This document shows positions 14,850-23,766 of a stretch of DNA of 64,000 nt, piece by piece. The notes beneath the pieces were generated by a model that saw only the letters and a list, made by a program, of their open reading frames with translations, did no database searches and was not told the DNA's origin. Source of the stretch: Clostridiales bacterium UBA7285. Lineage in GTDB: Bacteria > Bacillota > Clostridia > Peptostreptococcales > Anaerovoracaceae. Position numbers and translations under genes: made by a program. Within the stretch, counting starts at the first letter, position 1. Each line of letters starts with the position of its first letter. The stretch spans positions 62,001 to 126,000 of the forward strand of contig DKRJ01000012.1 of NCBI GenBank assembly GCA_002472145.1, written 5' to 3'.

Positions 14850-16165
14850 TATTTAATTCCAGCCCCCTTTACAAGACCTTTGCCCATCTTATTGTAGAAG
14901 CAAAGCGGTCTTCTCGCAGGGCATACATACGAGCAGCTGCCGCATTCCATGCACTGCATGACCTGCAGGTCTGACAGTTTCTGTGCGTCTCCCGCGAGAT
15001 AAGCGTCCGCGAAAGCCGTAGGAAGAAGTCCGAACGGGCATGCCATGTGGCATCTGCCGCAGTTGATGCACGGCGTCTCGGTCGGGATCTCAGCCTGCGA
15101 TTTTGTGAAGGCGAGTATAGCGTTGTTCGCTTTGATTACCGGCATGCGGTCGGTAGGGATCGATCTGCCCATCATAGGTCCGCCCATGATGATCTCTCTC
15201 GGTTCCTCTTTATATCCGCCGCAATATTTAATGATCTCGTGGATCGGCGTGCCGATAGGAACGCGCACGTTCTTAGGCGTCGCGACCGCGTCGCCGTCTA
15301 CGGTAAGTCTTCTGTCTACGAGAGGGATGCCCGTGCGGAAATATTTACCGACTACGGAAACCGAAGTGACGTTCGAGAGAATGACTCCCATGTCCGCAGG
15401 AAGTACGCCTGCCGCCATGGACCTTCCGGTGACCTCGTAGACGAGGACTCTTTCAGCGCCCTTAGGGTATCTGGACTGGAGGGTGAACGTGTGCAGGTTC
15501 GTGAGACCCTGCTTCTTGAATTCCTCATCGAAGAGCGCGATCGCGTCAGGCTTGTTCGCTTCGATGGCGATATAGCCCTCGTCGAGTTCGTCGTACTTCA
15601 TGATCAGCTTCATTCCCTCGATGATGTCCTGAGTATCCTCAAGCATAGCGCGATGGTCGGAAGTGATGTAAGGTTCGCACTCCGCACCGTTTACGATGAG
15701 GGTGTGAACGTCTGCCAGATTCTTAGGCTGGTATTTGACGTACGTCGGGAACGACGCGCCGCCCATTCCTACGCAGCCGCTGTCTCTGACCGCTTTGCAG
15801 AAGCCGTCGAGGTCGTTTACCTCAGGCTTCTTGAGACCTTCCCATAATTCCTGTTTCTTGTCTGTTTCGATGACGACAAGGGTCTCCATTCCTCCCATCG
15901 CTCCGCGCTGCTGCTCGATGGCAGTTACGGTGCCGGAAACGCTGGAGTGGATCGGAGCGCTGATGAATGCGTCTACATCGCCGATGAGCTGACCGACCTT
16001 GACTGTGTCGCCCTTCTGAACGAGAGGCTGGCACGGTTTGCCGATATGCTGAGACATCGGGATCTTAACGACGTCAGGAATAGGAATTGCTTCAGTAGCG
16101 CATCCCGCAGTATTTTTAAAATGACCGGCGTCAATACTGCGCAGATGTTTGCCATTTGAAACCAT
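14849..16165 (-). CDS. rnfC: Rnf complex subunit RnfC (NADH/FMN and iron-sulphur subunit)
   Basis: NAD+-reducing subunit on the cytoplasmic face of the Rnf complex. The start at 16165 has AAGGAAGG about eight bases upstream and gives 438 residues; an upstream in-frame ATG at 16201 lacks a good site. It contains an N-terminal barrel-sandwich domain, the GMGGASFPTYVK nucleotide-binding segment, the NGAECEPYITSDHR motif, and two C-terminal cluster motifs CINCGRCHMACP and CMECGSCSYVCP. It is the first gene of the rnfCDGEAB order typical of clostridia and acetogens. Confidence 0.96.
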   Translation of the reverse strand: MVSNGKHLRSIDAGHFKNTAGCATEAIPIPDVVKIPMSQHIGKPCQPLVQKGDTVKVGQLIGDVDAFISAPIHSSVSGTVTAIEQQRGAMGGMETLVVIETDKKQELWEGLKKPEVNDLDGFCKAVRDSGCVGMGGASFPTYVKYQPKNLADVHTLIVNGAECEPYITSDHRAMLEDTQDIIEGMKLIMKYDELDEGYIAIEANKPDAIALFDEEFKKQGLTNLHTFTLQSRYPKGAERVLVYEVTGRSMAAGVLPADMGVILSNVTSVSVVGKYFRTGIPLVDRRLTVDGDAVATPKNVRVPIGTPIHEIIKYCGGYKEEPREIIMGGPMMGRSIPTDRMPVIKANNAILAFTKSQAEIPTETPCINCGRCHMACPFGLLPTAFADAYLAGDAQKLSDLQVMQCMECGSCSYVCPARRPLCFYNKMGKGLVKGAGIK

Positions 16166-16209
16166 ATCTGAAACCTTCCTTTCTAAAAAATAACAAATCA
16201 TACGCAGTT

Positions 16210-16215
16210 ATTATA
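16210..16215 (-). promoter_or_regulatory. Probable -10 box of the rnf operon
   Basis: The complement of 16210-16215 reads TATAAT, 45 bases before the rnfC start codon. The -35 at a 17-bp spacing is weak. The surrounding 120 bp contain two T-rich imperfect repeats (around 16248-16290) but no recognised riboswitch. Confidence 0.5.
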
Positions 16216-16332
16216 CATCACTGTATACATAAAATCATCAGGATTTTTATCCTCGGAGCCGAAAAATCCGATTTTTTTCGTGAGTTGCTTTCGGTTCACA
16301 TTCCGCGGCTGATCCGGGCAGTAATGTTACGC

Positions 16333-16387
16333 AAAAAAAAAGAGACGCGCCGTCTCGCACTGTGTCCGCGGTGCCCGGCACGTCTCT
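16333..16387 (-). terminator. Rho-independent terminator of the phzF unit
   Basis: Arms at 16376-16387 and 16341-16352 pair over 12 bp with one G-U, enclosing a 23-nt loop. A run of nine T (complement of 16333-16341) follows on the minus strand. It begins six bases after the phzF stop codon. Confidence 0.88.
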
Positions 16388-16392
16388 CTGTC

Positions 16393-17310
16393 CTACAGGT
16401 ATATCTCGCCCTCAGAGAGTATGGACGCCTTGCCTCCGACCCTCACTTTTACGCCGCCTTCCTCCTCGGTAAGTTCGGTCTCGATGAGGGACCTGCGCTT
16501 CATCTTTTCGCCCTGGACGACTGTGTTCACCACGCCCGGCTTAACGATCCCGCGCTCGTAGAGGTAGAACGTCAGAGCCCCGTTGGAAGTTCCGGTGGCC
16601 GCCTCCTCGTCGATGTCGTAGAGAGGCGCGAAGTTGCGCGCATGGATCATGCCGTCCGCAGAGTTGATCGTGAACGCGTGCACCCCGACCACTTCATATC
16701 TGCGCGAAAGTTCCGTCAAAGCAGGGAAATCCGGCGCGATATCGTCCAGCGCTTTCTCGTCTTTCACAGGCATCATGATGTCGGTCAGCCCGGTCGATAC
16801 CATCTCCGGGACGAGATAAAGCGACGCATCCTCAGGTGTGCCGAACCGAGACCCGCTTTCGACCGTTCCCTGTCCGTCCGCTTTCAGTCCCATTATTCCG
16901 TACAGTTCGTCGAGTTTATCTCTATCCTCGATCTTTCCGAACGTCTCAGGAGTCGCCATATCCATCAGGATGCCGTCGGGATCTGCTTTGATGCCGATGG
17001 TGCCCGCCAGCGTTTCGGCTGTGACCTTATCGCCCGGCCTGATCTGTCCGCTCTTCATCAGAACGTAGAAAGAACCTACGGTAGCGTGCCCGCAGAGTTC
17101 CACCTCCGCCGCCGGCGTGAAATAGCGGAGTTTATACTCCCCTTCACCTTTTTTCTGAACGAAGGCAGTCTCGGAATAGCGCAGTTCCGCGGCTGTGAGG
17201 CGCATGGTCTCGTCGTCCGGATATTCCTGCCCTTCCGGGATCATGACCACCCCAGCCGGATTGCCTCCGAAAACGCGGTCTGTAAAAACGTCTACGATGC
17301 TGAATTTCAT
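16393..17310 (-). CDS. PhzF-family epimerase/isomerase
   Basis: 305 residues from the ATG ending at 17310, preceded by GGAGG at eight bases. It has the PhzF/diaminopimelate-epimerase-like double fold: an FGGNPAGVV segment near residue 18, RYFTPAAEVELCGHAT near 67-82 and EEAATGTSNGAL near 235-246. The catalytic Glu of PhzF enzymes corresponds to the Glu in the SETAFVQ segment. These enzymes isomerise small metabolites, but most members have unknown substrates and phenazine genes are absent here. It lies 21 bp downstream of the amino acid decarboxylase gene and is probably co-transcribed with it. Confidence 0.92.
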   Translation of the reverse strand: MKFSIVDVFTDRVFGGNPAGVVMIPEGQEYPDDETMRLTAAELRYSETAFVQKKGEGEYKLRYFTPAAEVELCGHATVGSFYVLMKSGQIRPGDKVTAETLAGTIGIKADPDGILMDMATPETFGKIEDRDKLDELYGIMGLKADGQGTVESGSRFGTPEDASLYLVPEMVSTGLTDIMMPVKDEKALDDIAPDFPALTELSRRYEVVGVHAFTINSADGMIHARNFAPLYDIDEEAATGTSNGALTFYLYERGIVKPGVVNTVVQGEKMKRRSLIETELTEEEGGVKVRVGGKASILSEGEIYL

Positions 17311-17331
17311 GGTGCTCGCCTCCATTTCCTA

Positions 17332-18780
17332 CTACTCTTCCCCGCAGATGACGTATCCGTCCTTTGACATCCCTATTACCTTTTTACCCTGATTCCTGAG
17401 ATCCGCGGCGTAGCCGAGTTTTTCGGCGGTCATGACCTCGCCCGGCACGATGATCGGGATCCCCGGCGGGTAAGGAACGACGGAAAAGGCCGAAACAAGC
17501 CCCGCCGCCTCGGAATAGTGGACCTTCCGCCTGTGGCGCGGGATAGAGGTGATCTCGTTGTGAGTGTACATCGCCTCGTTGATGAATTCCTGCACGTCGG
17601 TCTCCGGAAGTTCGTGCGCCAGACCGCATTCCACGGCGATCTCTTTAAGCGCCTCCAGCAGTCTCTCGTAGTCGCGCCTGACGTTGCCGATGCCCGTCAT
17701 GCCCATGGCGATGTCACCGCACGAAAGTTCGAGATATACGCCTTTATCCGCCAGCCTCCCGTACAGCGCGTCGCCGTCGAGATCGTAAGCGCTCATATCC
17801 AGATTTATCTTCGTCTCGTCGAGCATCTCGTGGTTCATGATGTCAAGGCCCGGGACCTCTTCTTTCGCCCTCGCCCTGAACCAGTCGAGATTTTCCTTCC
17901 ACCGCAGAGAAAGCTCTCTGCCGCGCTTTTCGACGATCTTTGCGTTCAGATCGACCGACTGCATCAAAATGTACGAAGGGCTCGTCGTCTGGATCATCCT
18001 GAGATTGTCGGCCATTATCGCCGTGTCGATCCTGTCGGAGCAGACGAGCGCCAGAGCAGTCTGAGTGAACGAAGCCATCGTCTTATGTATGCTCGTGATA
18101 ACGATATCGGCGCCCTGGCTTTCGGCGTCGAGCCTCTTATGCGGAATCCCCTCCGCCTCGTACGTGCGTCGGAGCATGGACAGATGCGCTCCGTGAGCCT
18201 CGTCGACGATCAAAACCTTTCCGCGGCTGTGGACTTCCCCGGCGATGGCTTTGATATCGCTGCAGATGCCGTAGTAGTTCGGGCTCGTGATAAGCACGGC
18301 AGACGCATCCGGGTTCTCGTCCAGGCTCGCCGCCACGTCAGACGGCTCTATCGGACCGCCTATACCGTATCCCGGAAGCATAGGCGTGTCGATATATGCC
18401 GGCTTCGCGTCGGACAAAATGAGTCCGTTGCTCGCGGAATTGTGGCAGTTCGCCGCCAGGAGAAGTTTTGTTCCCGGCGGAGCGCACGTCAGGATAGACG
18501 CGACCACGCCGCTGCTGCTTCCGCCGACGAGGATGAACGCCTCCTTAGCGTCGTAGAGCCTGCGATAACTGTCCATCGTGGCGCGGATGACGCCCTCCGC
18601 CTGAAACAGGTTGTCGGCGCCGCGAGTCTCGGTGATGTCGGTCTCGACGAGATGCCTGATCTCGTCCTCGTATCCCGATTCGATGAAAATTCCCGCTCCC
18701 TTATGCCCCGGCATATGGAACGAGACGTTATCCTTTGATGAAAAATCCTTCAGAAAGTCCGAAAGCGTAACTCTTCCCAT
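17332..18780 (-). CDS. Orn/Lys/Arg-type PLP-dependent decarboxylase (Gram-positive short form)
   Basis: A fold-type I PLP enzyme that decarboxylates arginine, lysine or ornithine to polyamines or cadaverine. 482 residues, matching the short clostridial/Bacillus form without the N-terminal wing domain. Features: an FHMPGHKG entry motif near 21-28, GGSSSGV for phosphate binding, VDEAHGAHL with the pyridine-contacting Asp, and the Schiff-base lysine in SIHKTMASFTQ near residue 234. The C-terminal domain contains the HELPETDVQEF and YPPGIPIIVPGE segments. A strong site (AGAAGGAGG) precedes the start. Substrate choice cannot be read from sequence. It is followed by phzF. Confidence 0.92.
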   Translation of the reverse strand: MGRVTLSDFLKDFSSKDNVSFHMPGHKGAGIFIESGYEDEIRHLVETDITETRGADNLFQAEGVIRATMDSYRRLYDAKEAFILVGGSSSGVVASILTCAPPGTKLLLAANCHNSASNGLILSDAKPAYIDTPMLPGYGIGGPIEPSDVAASLDENPDASAVLITSPNYYGICSDIKAIAGEVHSRGKVLIVDEAHGAHLSMLRRTYEAEGIPHKRLDAESQGADIVITSIHKTMASFTQTALALVCSDRIDTAIMADNLRMIQTTSPSYILMQSVDLNAKIVEKRGRELSLRWKENLDWFRARAKEEVPGLDIMNHEMLDETKINLDMSAYDLDGDALYGRLADKGVYLELSCGDIAMGMTGIGNVRRDYERLLEALKEIAVECGLAHELPETDVQEFINEAMYTHNEITSIPRHRRKVHYSEAAGLVSAFSVVPYPPGIPIIVPGEVMTAEKLGYAADLRNQGKKVIGMSKDGYVICGEE

Positions 18781-18800
18781 TCGGGTGATCCTCCTTCTGC

Positions 18801-20333
18801 TCAGAACAGAGGTGCCAGAAGCCTGAGCATGGCGTCGAGCATAGTCCCGAAAATGTTCGTCATGCGAGGTTTAAGCTGCACTTCTTTTGACACTTCAAAC
18901 ATGCGCGTGCAGTCTTCCTCCAGATCCCTGAGCGCGCTGCATCCCACCATCAGGGTACCCGATTCGAAATTCAGGTAAAGGCTTCTGTAATCGAGATTGA
19001 TAGTTCCCACGACGCCGATCCTGTCGTCGGCGACGAAGCTCTTTGCGTGGACAAATCCCGGAGTGTACTCGTATATCCGCACCCCCGCCTCCAGCAGCGG
19101 GCGGTAGTATGACCGCGAAAGGCGGTACGTCAGTTTTTTGTCCGGTATGCCCGGTATGGTGATCCTGACGTCGACGCCGCGCTTCGCGGCAAGTTTCAGC
19201 GCGTTCATCATCTCGCCGTCCGGGATCAGATAAGGCGTCACAATATATACGTAATTTTCGGCCTGATTCAGCAGTTCCAGATAAACGTTCTCGCTGAGGT
19301 TCTCATAGTCGAGCGGAGAGTCCGAAAACGGCTGGACTATGCCGTCGCCCTCGAAGTGGCCCGGATGGTGTACGTGCGGGCGGTATTCGGAATAATCGTC
19401 CTCCGTGGGCCTGAACGCGTTCCACATGTTCAGGAACATGACAGTGAAATTCCAGACGGCCTCGCCCTCTACGCGCACGCCCGAGTCCTTCCAATGGCCG
19501 AAGCGCCGGACCCTGTTGATGTATTCGTCTGCGATGTTGTAGCCGCCCGAGTGCGCTATGTGCCCGTCGACGACGAGGATCTTGCGGTGGTCTCTGTTGT
19601 TATACACCAGAGAGACTATCGGCCTGAGCGGGTTGAAATCTATTACCTTGATGCCCTCTTTCTCGAGGTTTCGCGCGAACGTGACAGGGACTCTGTTCAG
19701 CGAGCCTATGTCATCGTAGATGACCCGGACGTCAACGCCCGCGGCGGCCTTTTCCTTCAGGATCTCGTGGATCCGGCTCCACATGTACCCGCTGCCGATG
19801 ATGAAATACTCCATGAAGATATAGTGCTCGGCCTTCCTCAGGTCATCGAGCAGATCCTCGAAGACCTCGTCGGCGGGGCTGTAATACTTCACCTTGGTGT
19901 CGGTCCACGCAGGGTACGGGCCGCAGTCGGATATATACTGAAGAGTCTGCTCCAGCCTCCCGTTGTTCACCTCGCCGAGACTGTACTCCTGCTTCAGATA
20001 AGCGCGGTGCTTCTTCTCCACCGGGTTTATCCTGACTCTGAGCCGCTTAGACGGCTTTTTTTCGCCAAAAAAGAAATATGTGAGACCGCCGACGATAGGG
20101 ATCAGGCAGATCAGGACGACCCATCCGACCTTATAGCCTGTGCTCTCCTCGCGCGTCTCGACAAACAAAATCATGCAGAACGAGAATATCCTGAACAGAT
20201 ATGTCATCAACTCCGTGTAATGCGCTAATTTAGTCGCTTCGAGCGCCAGCCACAAAAACTGCGCGGCGATTATGAGCACCATGATCGTCGCCCTGTTGAA
20301 CATCATATGGAGAATGTTTTTTACTATCCTCAT
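18801..20333 (-). CDS. cls: Cardiolipin synthase, phospholipase D superfamily
   Basis: It condenses two phosphatidylglycerol molecules to cardiolipin at the membrane. 510 residues: two N-terminal transmembrane helices (about 15-35 and 42-80), then two PLD catalytic repeats with HKD motifs, HRKILVVDGHIAHSGG near residue 252 and HAKSFVADDRIGVVG near 430. Length and order match Bacillus-type ClsA. The start lies about 75 bp after the serS stop, beyond the terminator hairpin, so it may have its own promoter. The downstream decarboxylase follows after 20 bp. Confidence 0.96.
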   Translation of the reverse strand: MRIVKNILHMMFNRATIMVLIIAAQFLWLALEATKLAHYTELMTYLFRIFSFCMILFVETREESTGYKVGWVVLICLIPIVGGLTYFFFGEKKPSKRLRVRINPVEKKHRAYLKQEYSLGEVNNGRLEQTLQYISDCGPYPAWTDTKVKYYSPADEVFEDLLDDLRKAEHYIFMEYFIIGSGYMWSRIHEILKEKAAAGVDVRVIYDDIGSLNRVPVTFARNLEKEGIKVIDFNPLRPIVSLVYNNRDHRKILVVDGHIAHSGGYNIADEYINRVRRFGHWKDSGVRVEGEAVWNFTVMFLNMWNAFRPTEDDYSEYRPHVHHPGHFEGDGIVQPFSDSPLDYENLSENVYLELLNQAENYVYIVTPYLIPDGEMMNALKLAAKRGVDVRITIPGIPDKKLTYRLSRSYYRPLLEAGVRIYEYTPGFVHAKSFVADDRIGVVGTINLDYRSLYLNFESGTLMVGCSALRDLEEDCTRMFEVSKEVQLKPRMTNIFGTMLDAMLRLLAPLF

Positions 20334-20350
20334 ACTGCGGCACTCTGAAG

Positions 20351-20388
20351 AAAAAATCGGCGGCCGCGGCAGATCACACCGCCGCGGC
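20351..20388 (-). terminator. Probable terminator of serS
   Basis: Two copies of the self-complementary octamer GCCGCGGC (20363-20370 and 20381-20388) pair across a 10-nt loop, and six T follow on the minus strand (complement of 20351-20356) after a short gap. It begins about 20 bp after the serS stop codon. Confidence 0.7.
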
Positions 20389-20408
20389 GCCTCGCCTTAC
20401 GTCAAAAA

Positions 20409-21686
20409 TTACTTTGCCGGGATAACGTCGGTGTCCATGTACTTTCTCAGCACTTCCGGAACGACGACGCTGCCGTCAGCCTGCTGGTAGTTCTCGAGAA
20501 CAGCGGCGACCGTTCTGCCGACAGCCAGTCCCGAGCCGTTGAGCGTGTGCACGAACTGCGGCTTGCCTCCGTCTGCCGGGCGGAACCTGATGTTCGCCCT
20601 GCGCGCCTGAAAATCCGTGCAGTTGGAGCAGGACGAGATCTCCACGTAGCGTCCGTAGCTCGGCATCCACACTTCGATGTCGTACGTCATCGACGAAGAG
20701 AATCCGAGGTCTCCGGAGCAGAGTCTGACGACCCTGTACGGGAGTTTGAGGCGCTTGAGGACTTCCTCTGCGTCTGCTGTCAGCGCTTCGAGTTCGTCGA
20801 AGGAATCCTCCGGCTTGCAGTATTTCACGAGTTCGACTTTGTTGAACTGATGGAGCCTGATGATCCCCCTCGTGTCGCGCCCCGCGGATCCGGATTCCGC
20901 TCTGAAGCACGGCGTGTATGCCGTCACGTGGACAGGAAGTTCGGATTCATCAAGGATCTCGTCGTCGCGCATGTTCGTGAGCGGGACCTCCGCGGTCGGG
21001 ATCAGGAAGAAGTCCTTCTGAGGTACGAAGAACATGTCCTCCTCGAACTTAGGCAGCTGGCCGGTTCCCGTCATCGTCTTCCTGTTTGCAAGGAACGGAG
21101 GGAGGATCTCCTTATAGTCCTGCTCGAGCGTGTGCAGGTCGAGCATGAAGTTTATGCATGCGCGCTCCAGCCTTGCGCCGAGCCCTTTATATACGACAAA
21201 GCGTGTACCGGCGAGTTTGACGGCCCTCTCGAAATCGAGGATGTCGAGGTCGGTCCCGATGTCCCAGTGCGCCTTGGGTTCAAAGTCGAACTTCGTCGGC
21301 TCCATGAATTTCCTGACCTCGAGGTTTTCGCTGTCGTCCGCGCCGAAAGGAACGAGCTTGTAAGGAAGGTTCGGGATGTCGAGCATAGCGCTCTTCAGGT
21401 TCGATTCGATCTCCGAAAGCGACGCGTCGAGTTCTTTGATCTCGGAGGAGAGTTCTTTCATCTCTGCCATGATCTCCGTCGTGTCCTGACCCGCTTTCTT
21501 CATCTTCGGGATCTCGCGCGAGACGGTGTTCTGGCGGTTTTTCTTCTCTTCGACCTCGGCGAGGATCTTTCTTCTCCTCTCGTCGAGTTCCTTCACCTGA
21601 GGAAGGCCGTAATCGCCTTTGCCTCTGAATTCGACGCGCTCCCTGACGCCGTCGTAGTCTTCCCTGATCTTTTTGATGTCGAGCAT
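20409..21686 (-). CDS. serS: Seryl-tRNA synthetase
   Basis: It charges tRNA-Ser. 425 residues, the usual bacterial length: an N-terminal antiparallel coiled-coil tRNA-binding arm (about 30-105) and a class II catalytic core with motif 2 (FRAESGSAGRDTRGIIRLHQF) and motif 3 ending GSGLAVGRTVAAVLENYQ. A strong site (GGAGGGAGAAGG) precedes the start. Only 25 bp separate it from the upstream glutamine synthetase gene, leaving no room for a T-box leader, so it is likely read from that gene's promoter. Confidence 0.98.
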   Translation of the reverse strand: MLDIKKIREDYDGVRERVEFRGKGDYGLPQVKELDERRRKILAEVEEKKNRQNTVSREIPKMKKAGQDTTEIMAEMKELSSEIKELDASLSEIESNLKSAMLDIPNLPYKLVPFGADDSENLEVRKFMEPTKFDFEPKAHWDIGTDLDILDFERAVKLAGTRFVVYKGLGARLERACINFMLDLHTLEQDYKEILPPFLANRKTMTGTGQLPKFEEDMFFVPQKDFFLIPTAEVPLTNMRDDEILDESELPVHVTAYTPCFRAESGSAGRDTRGIIRLHQFNKVELVKYCKPEDSFDELEALTADAEEVLKRLKLPYRVVRLCSGDLGFSSSMTYDIEVWMPSYGRYVEISSCSNCTDFQARRANIRFRPADGGKPQFVHTLNGSGLAVGRTVAAVLENYQQADGSVVVPEVLRKYMDTDVIPAK

Positions 21687-21711
21687 AGTCCTTCTCCCTC
21701 CAATATGTGAC

Positions 21712-23631
21712 TTACATTATATTCTTCTTATACTTAGCGTAGAGATCCGAGAGCTCGGATATCTTCTCTTTCACGATGATCTGGAGATCGGACGCGCGGC
21801 TGTAGTCGCCCGCGTCGAGGGCCTCCTTTATCTGCATGAGCAGGCTCTTGCGCCTGAGAGTCTCCTTTCCGATCTCGTGGCGGAGCTTCTCGATCTCGTT
21901 CCAGAGCTTAGTGTCGTAGTCGCTGCATCCGTCCTCGCACTCTATCTTCCCGCAGTCTCTGAGGATCTGCATGTCCTCCGGGATTATCCTGTCGTGGAGC
22001 TCGGTCTTCCATTCGGAGATGAAGTTCTCTTTATACGACTCGAGATCGAGGTCCGTCATCACGCCGCCCTCTTTCAGCACGGCGAGTTTTTCGGGATATT
22101 TAGAGAACGCTTCGATGTTTTCCCATACGGTCGCCGGGGCCTTCCCGAACAGTTTCGTCCTCTCCTCCGGCGTGAAATCCTCGAATATCTGCTTTTCGCT
22201 CCTGTACTCCCGGTCTTTCTCGAGATAGAAATCGGACTTACCGTATTTCTTCGAAATCGATCTTTCGAGTTCCTTCGGCGTCTTCTCAGCGTCGAGGCAT
22301 GCCTTTACGCCGTCGATGCAGGCCATCCACGAGGACGCGAGCACGAGATACGTATTGCTCTTCGGGTTTGGCGCCCTGAGCTCAAAGCGCGTCGCCATCG
22401 GATTCGAAAGGTCTCTGATCAGCCCCGCCAGGACCGTGCGGTTGCGCGACGGCTGCGACGGAGATTCGCCGAGCGACGTCACTATACATATAGGGGCCTC
22501 ATAGCCCGGCTGCAGTCTGTTGATCGCGTCGTTGCTCGAACTGATGAACGCGTTCACGACCTCGTAGTTTTTCAAAAGTCCCATCAGCGCGCCGTAGCCT
22601 ACCGGGCTGAGGAAATCCTTCTTCATGTCGGCAGGCGTGAACAGATTCGCCATCGTGCCGTCTTTCAGCTTTGCCGCGAGGCCGAGGTGCGTGTGCTCCC
22701 CGCTTCCCGCTACTCCGGTGAAAGGCTTTGCCATGAACGTGACGTCCAGCCCGTGGAGCGTGAAGATGTCTCTGACGATGTATTTGACCTGATTCTCGTT
22801 ATCCGAGGCCTGCATGGCGTCCGTATAGCGCCAGTCGATCTCGAGCTGCTCCATCACGTGGTCGTAATGGCCGCTGGAGCCCATCTTTGCCTTTACGCCT
22901 CCGACCTCCTTATGGCCCATCTCTACGCCAAAGCCGTATTTATCGAGAAATTTCAGCGTATCCTCGAGTGCCGTCCTGACGTCGCCGTATGTGCGCTTCC
23001 AGTATTGCTCTTTAAGCACCTGCGACGTGAAGAGCTGCTCTCTGTCGCCTTTGTCGTCCGGGGTCTTGACCCAGAATTCCAGTTCCGTCGCGCTCGTGAT
23101 GACGAGTTCGTCTATGTCGTCGACGCCCGATACGCCTTTGATGTATTTGAAGACGTACGGGTGCGCCTTGAGTTCGCGCATGACCTCGCTCTTAACGTAA
23201 TCGAGCGCGTCGCGGAGTATGACCCTGGATCCGCATTCGACCATGTCGTTGTGGACGAGGTACGACGGCAGCCTCAGGGTCCCGACCGGAAGGCCTGTCG
23301 CCCTGTCGATGTTCCTGAAATTATAATCGACGTACCAGTTGCAGGTCAGATCCGGGATCAGGTCGATCCGCGCGTTGTTCAGGACCGCTATCTTAGGGAG
23401 CGCGACGGACGAGCCGTCAGTCTGGACGCCTTTTTTCAGGAGCTGCTTCATATCCTTGATGAACAGCGGGACGGGTATCTTTTCATCCGTATCATGCCCG
23501 CCGATGTCTATCCCCACGAAGGACACGTACTGGACTTCCGGATGCGCCTTCAGAAATTTCGTCACCTGCGCCGGAGTATGGCTTTCCGGGGGGATCGTGT
23601 AGAGCATTTTATCGATGTCGAAATCCAGCAT
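21712..23631 (-). CDS. glnA: Glutamine synthetase, long clostridial form
   Basis: It ligates ammonia to glutamate. The start at 23631 has AAGGGA at a good distance and gives 639 residues; classical GSI enzymes have about 445 to 470. The core motifs are recognisable: YVSFVGIDIGG near the start, ATELEFWVKTPDD (metal ligands), the KPFTGVAGSGEHTHLGL loop and NRTVLAGLIRDLSNP with RFELRAPNPKSNTYL near 410-430. The last ~200 residues are a mostly helical, charged extension likely to form a coiled coil. The usual adenylylation Tyr of proteobacterial enzymes is not identifiable. Whether this is the main biosynthetic enzyme or a paralogue acting on another amine is open. Confidence 0.85.
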   Translation of the reverse strand: MLDFDIDKMLYTIPPESHTPAQVTKFLKAHPEVQYVSFVGIDIGGHDTDEKIPVPLFIKDMKQLLKKGVQTDGSSVALPKIAVLNNARIDLIPDLTCNWYVDYNFRNIDRATGLPVGTLRLPSYLVHNDMVECGSRVILRDALDYVKSEVMRELKAHPYVFKYIKGVSGVDDIDELVITSATELEFWVKTPDDKGDREQLFTSQVLKEQYWKRTYGDVRTALEDTLKFLDKYGFGVEMGHKEVGGVKAKMGSSGHYDHVMEQLEIDWRYTDAMQASDNENQVKYIVRDIFTLHGLDVTFMAKPFTGVAGSGEHTHLGLAAKLKDGTMANLFTPADMKKDFLSPVGYGALMGLLKNYEVVNAFISSSNDAINRLQPGYEAPICIVTSLGESPSQPSRNRTVLAGLIRDLSNPMATRFELRAPNPKSNTYLVLASSWMACIDGVKACLDAEKTPKELERSISKKYGKSDFYLEKDREYRSEKQIFEDFTPEERTKLFGKAPATVWENIEAFSKYPEKLAVLKEGGVMTDLDLESYKENFISEWKTELHDRIIPEDMQILRDCGKIECEDGCSDYDTKLWNEIEKLRHEIGKETLRRKSLLMQIKEALDAGDYSRASDLQIIVKEKISELSDLYAKYKKNIM

Positions 23632-23671
23632 AATTATCCCTTCTCTCTCAATACCGCATATGTATTTTGCT

Positions 23672-23704
23672 ATTATATACTTTTTTCCGCGGATCGGACC
23701 GCGG
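23672..23704 (-). promoter_or_regulatory. glnA promoter -10 with an overlapping palindrome
   Basis: The complement of 23672-23677 reads TATAAT, about 40 bases upstream of the glnA start. A perfect palindrome with CCGCGG arms (23687-23692 and 23699-23704, 6-nt spacer) covers the place where the -35 would lie. On the minus strand it is followed by A rather than T residues, so it is not a terminator for the upstream gene. It may be an operator. Confidence 0.45.
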
Positions 23705-23766
23705 CGCGGCAATTTTTTATCACGATTTTATTTCTCGAAAGAAATCCTGACGGGTTCCGCCGGGAC

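Noticed and set aside
21687..21711. T-box leaders before serS, tyrS or metG
   Set aside because: Upstream gaps are 25, 35 and 89 bp, too short for a T-box specifier and antiterminator, and no T-box core was seen.
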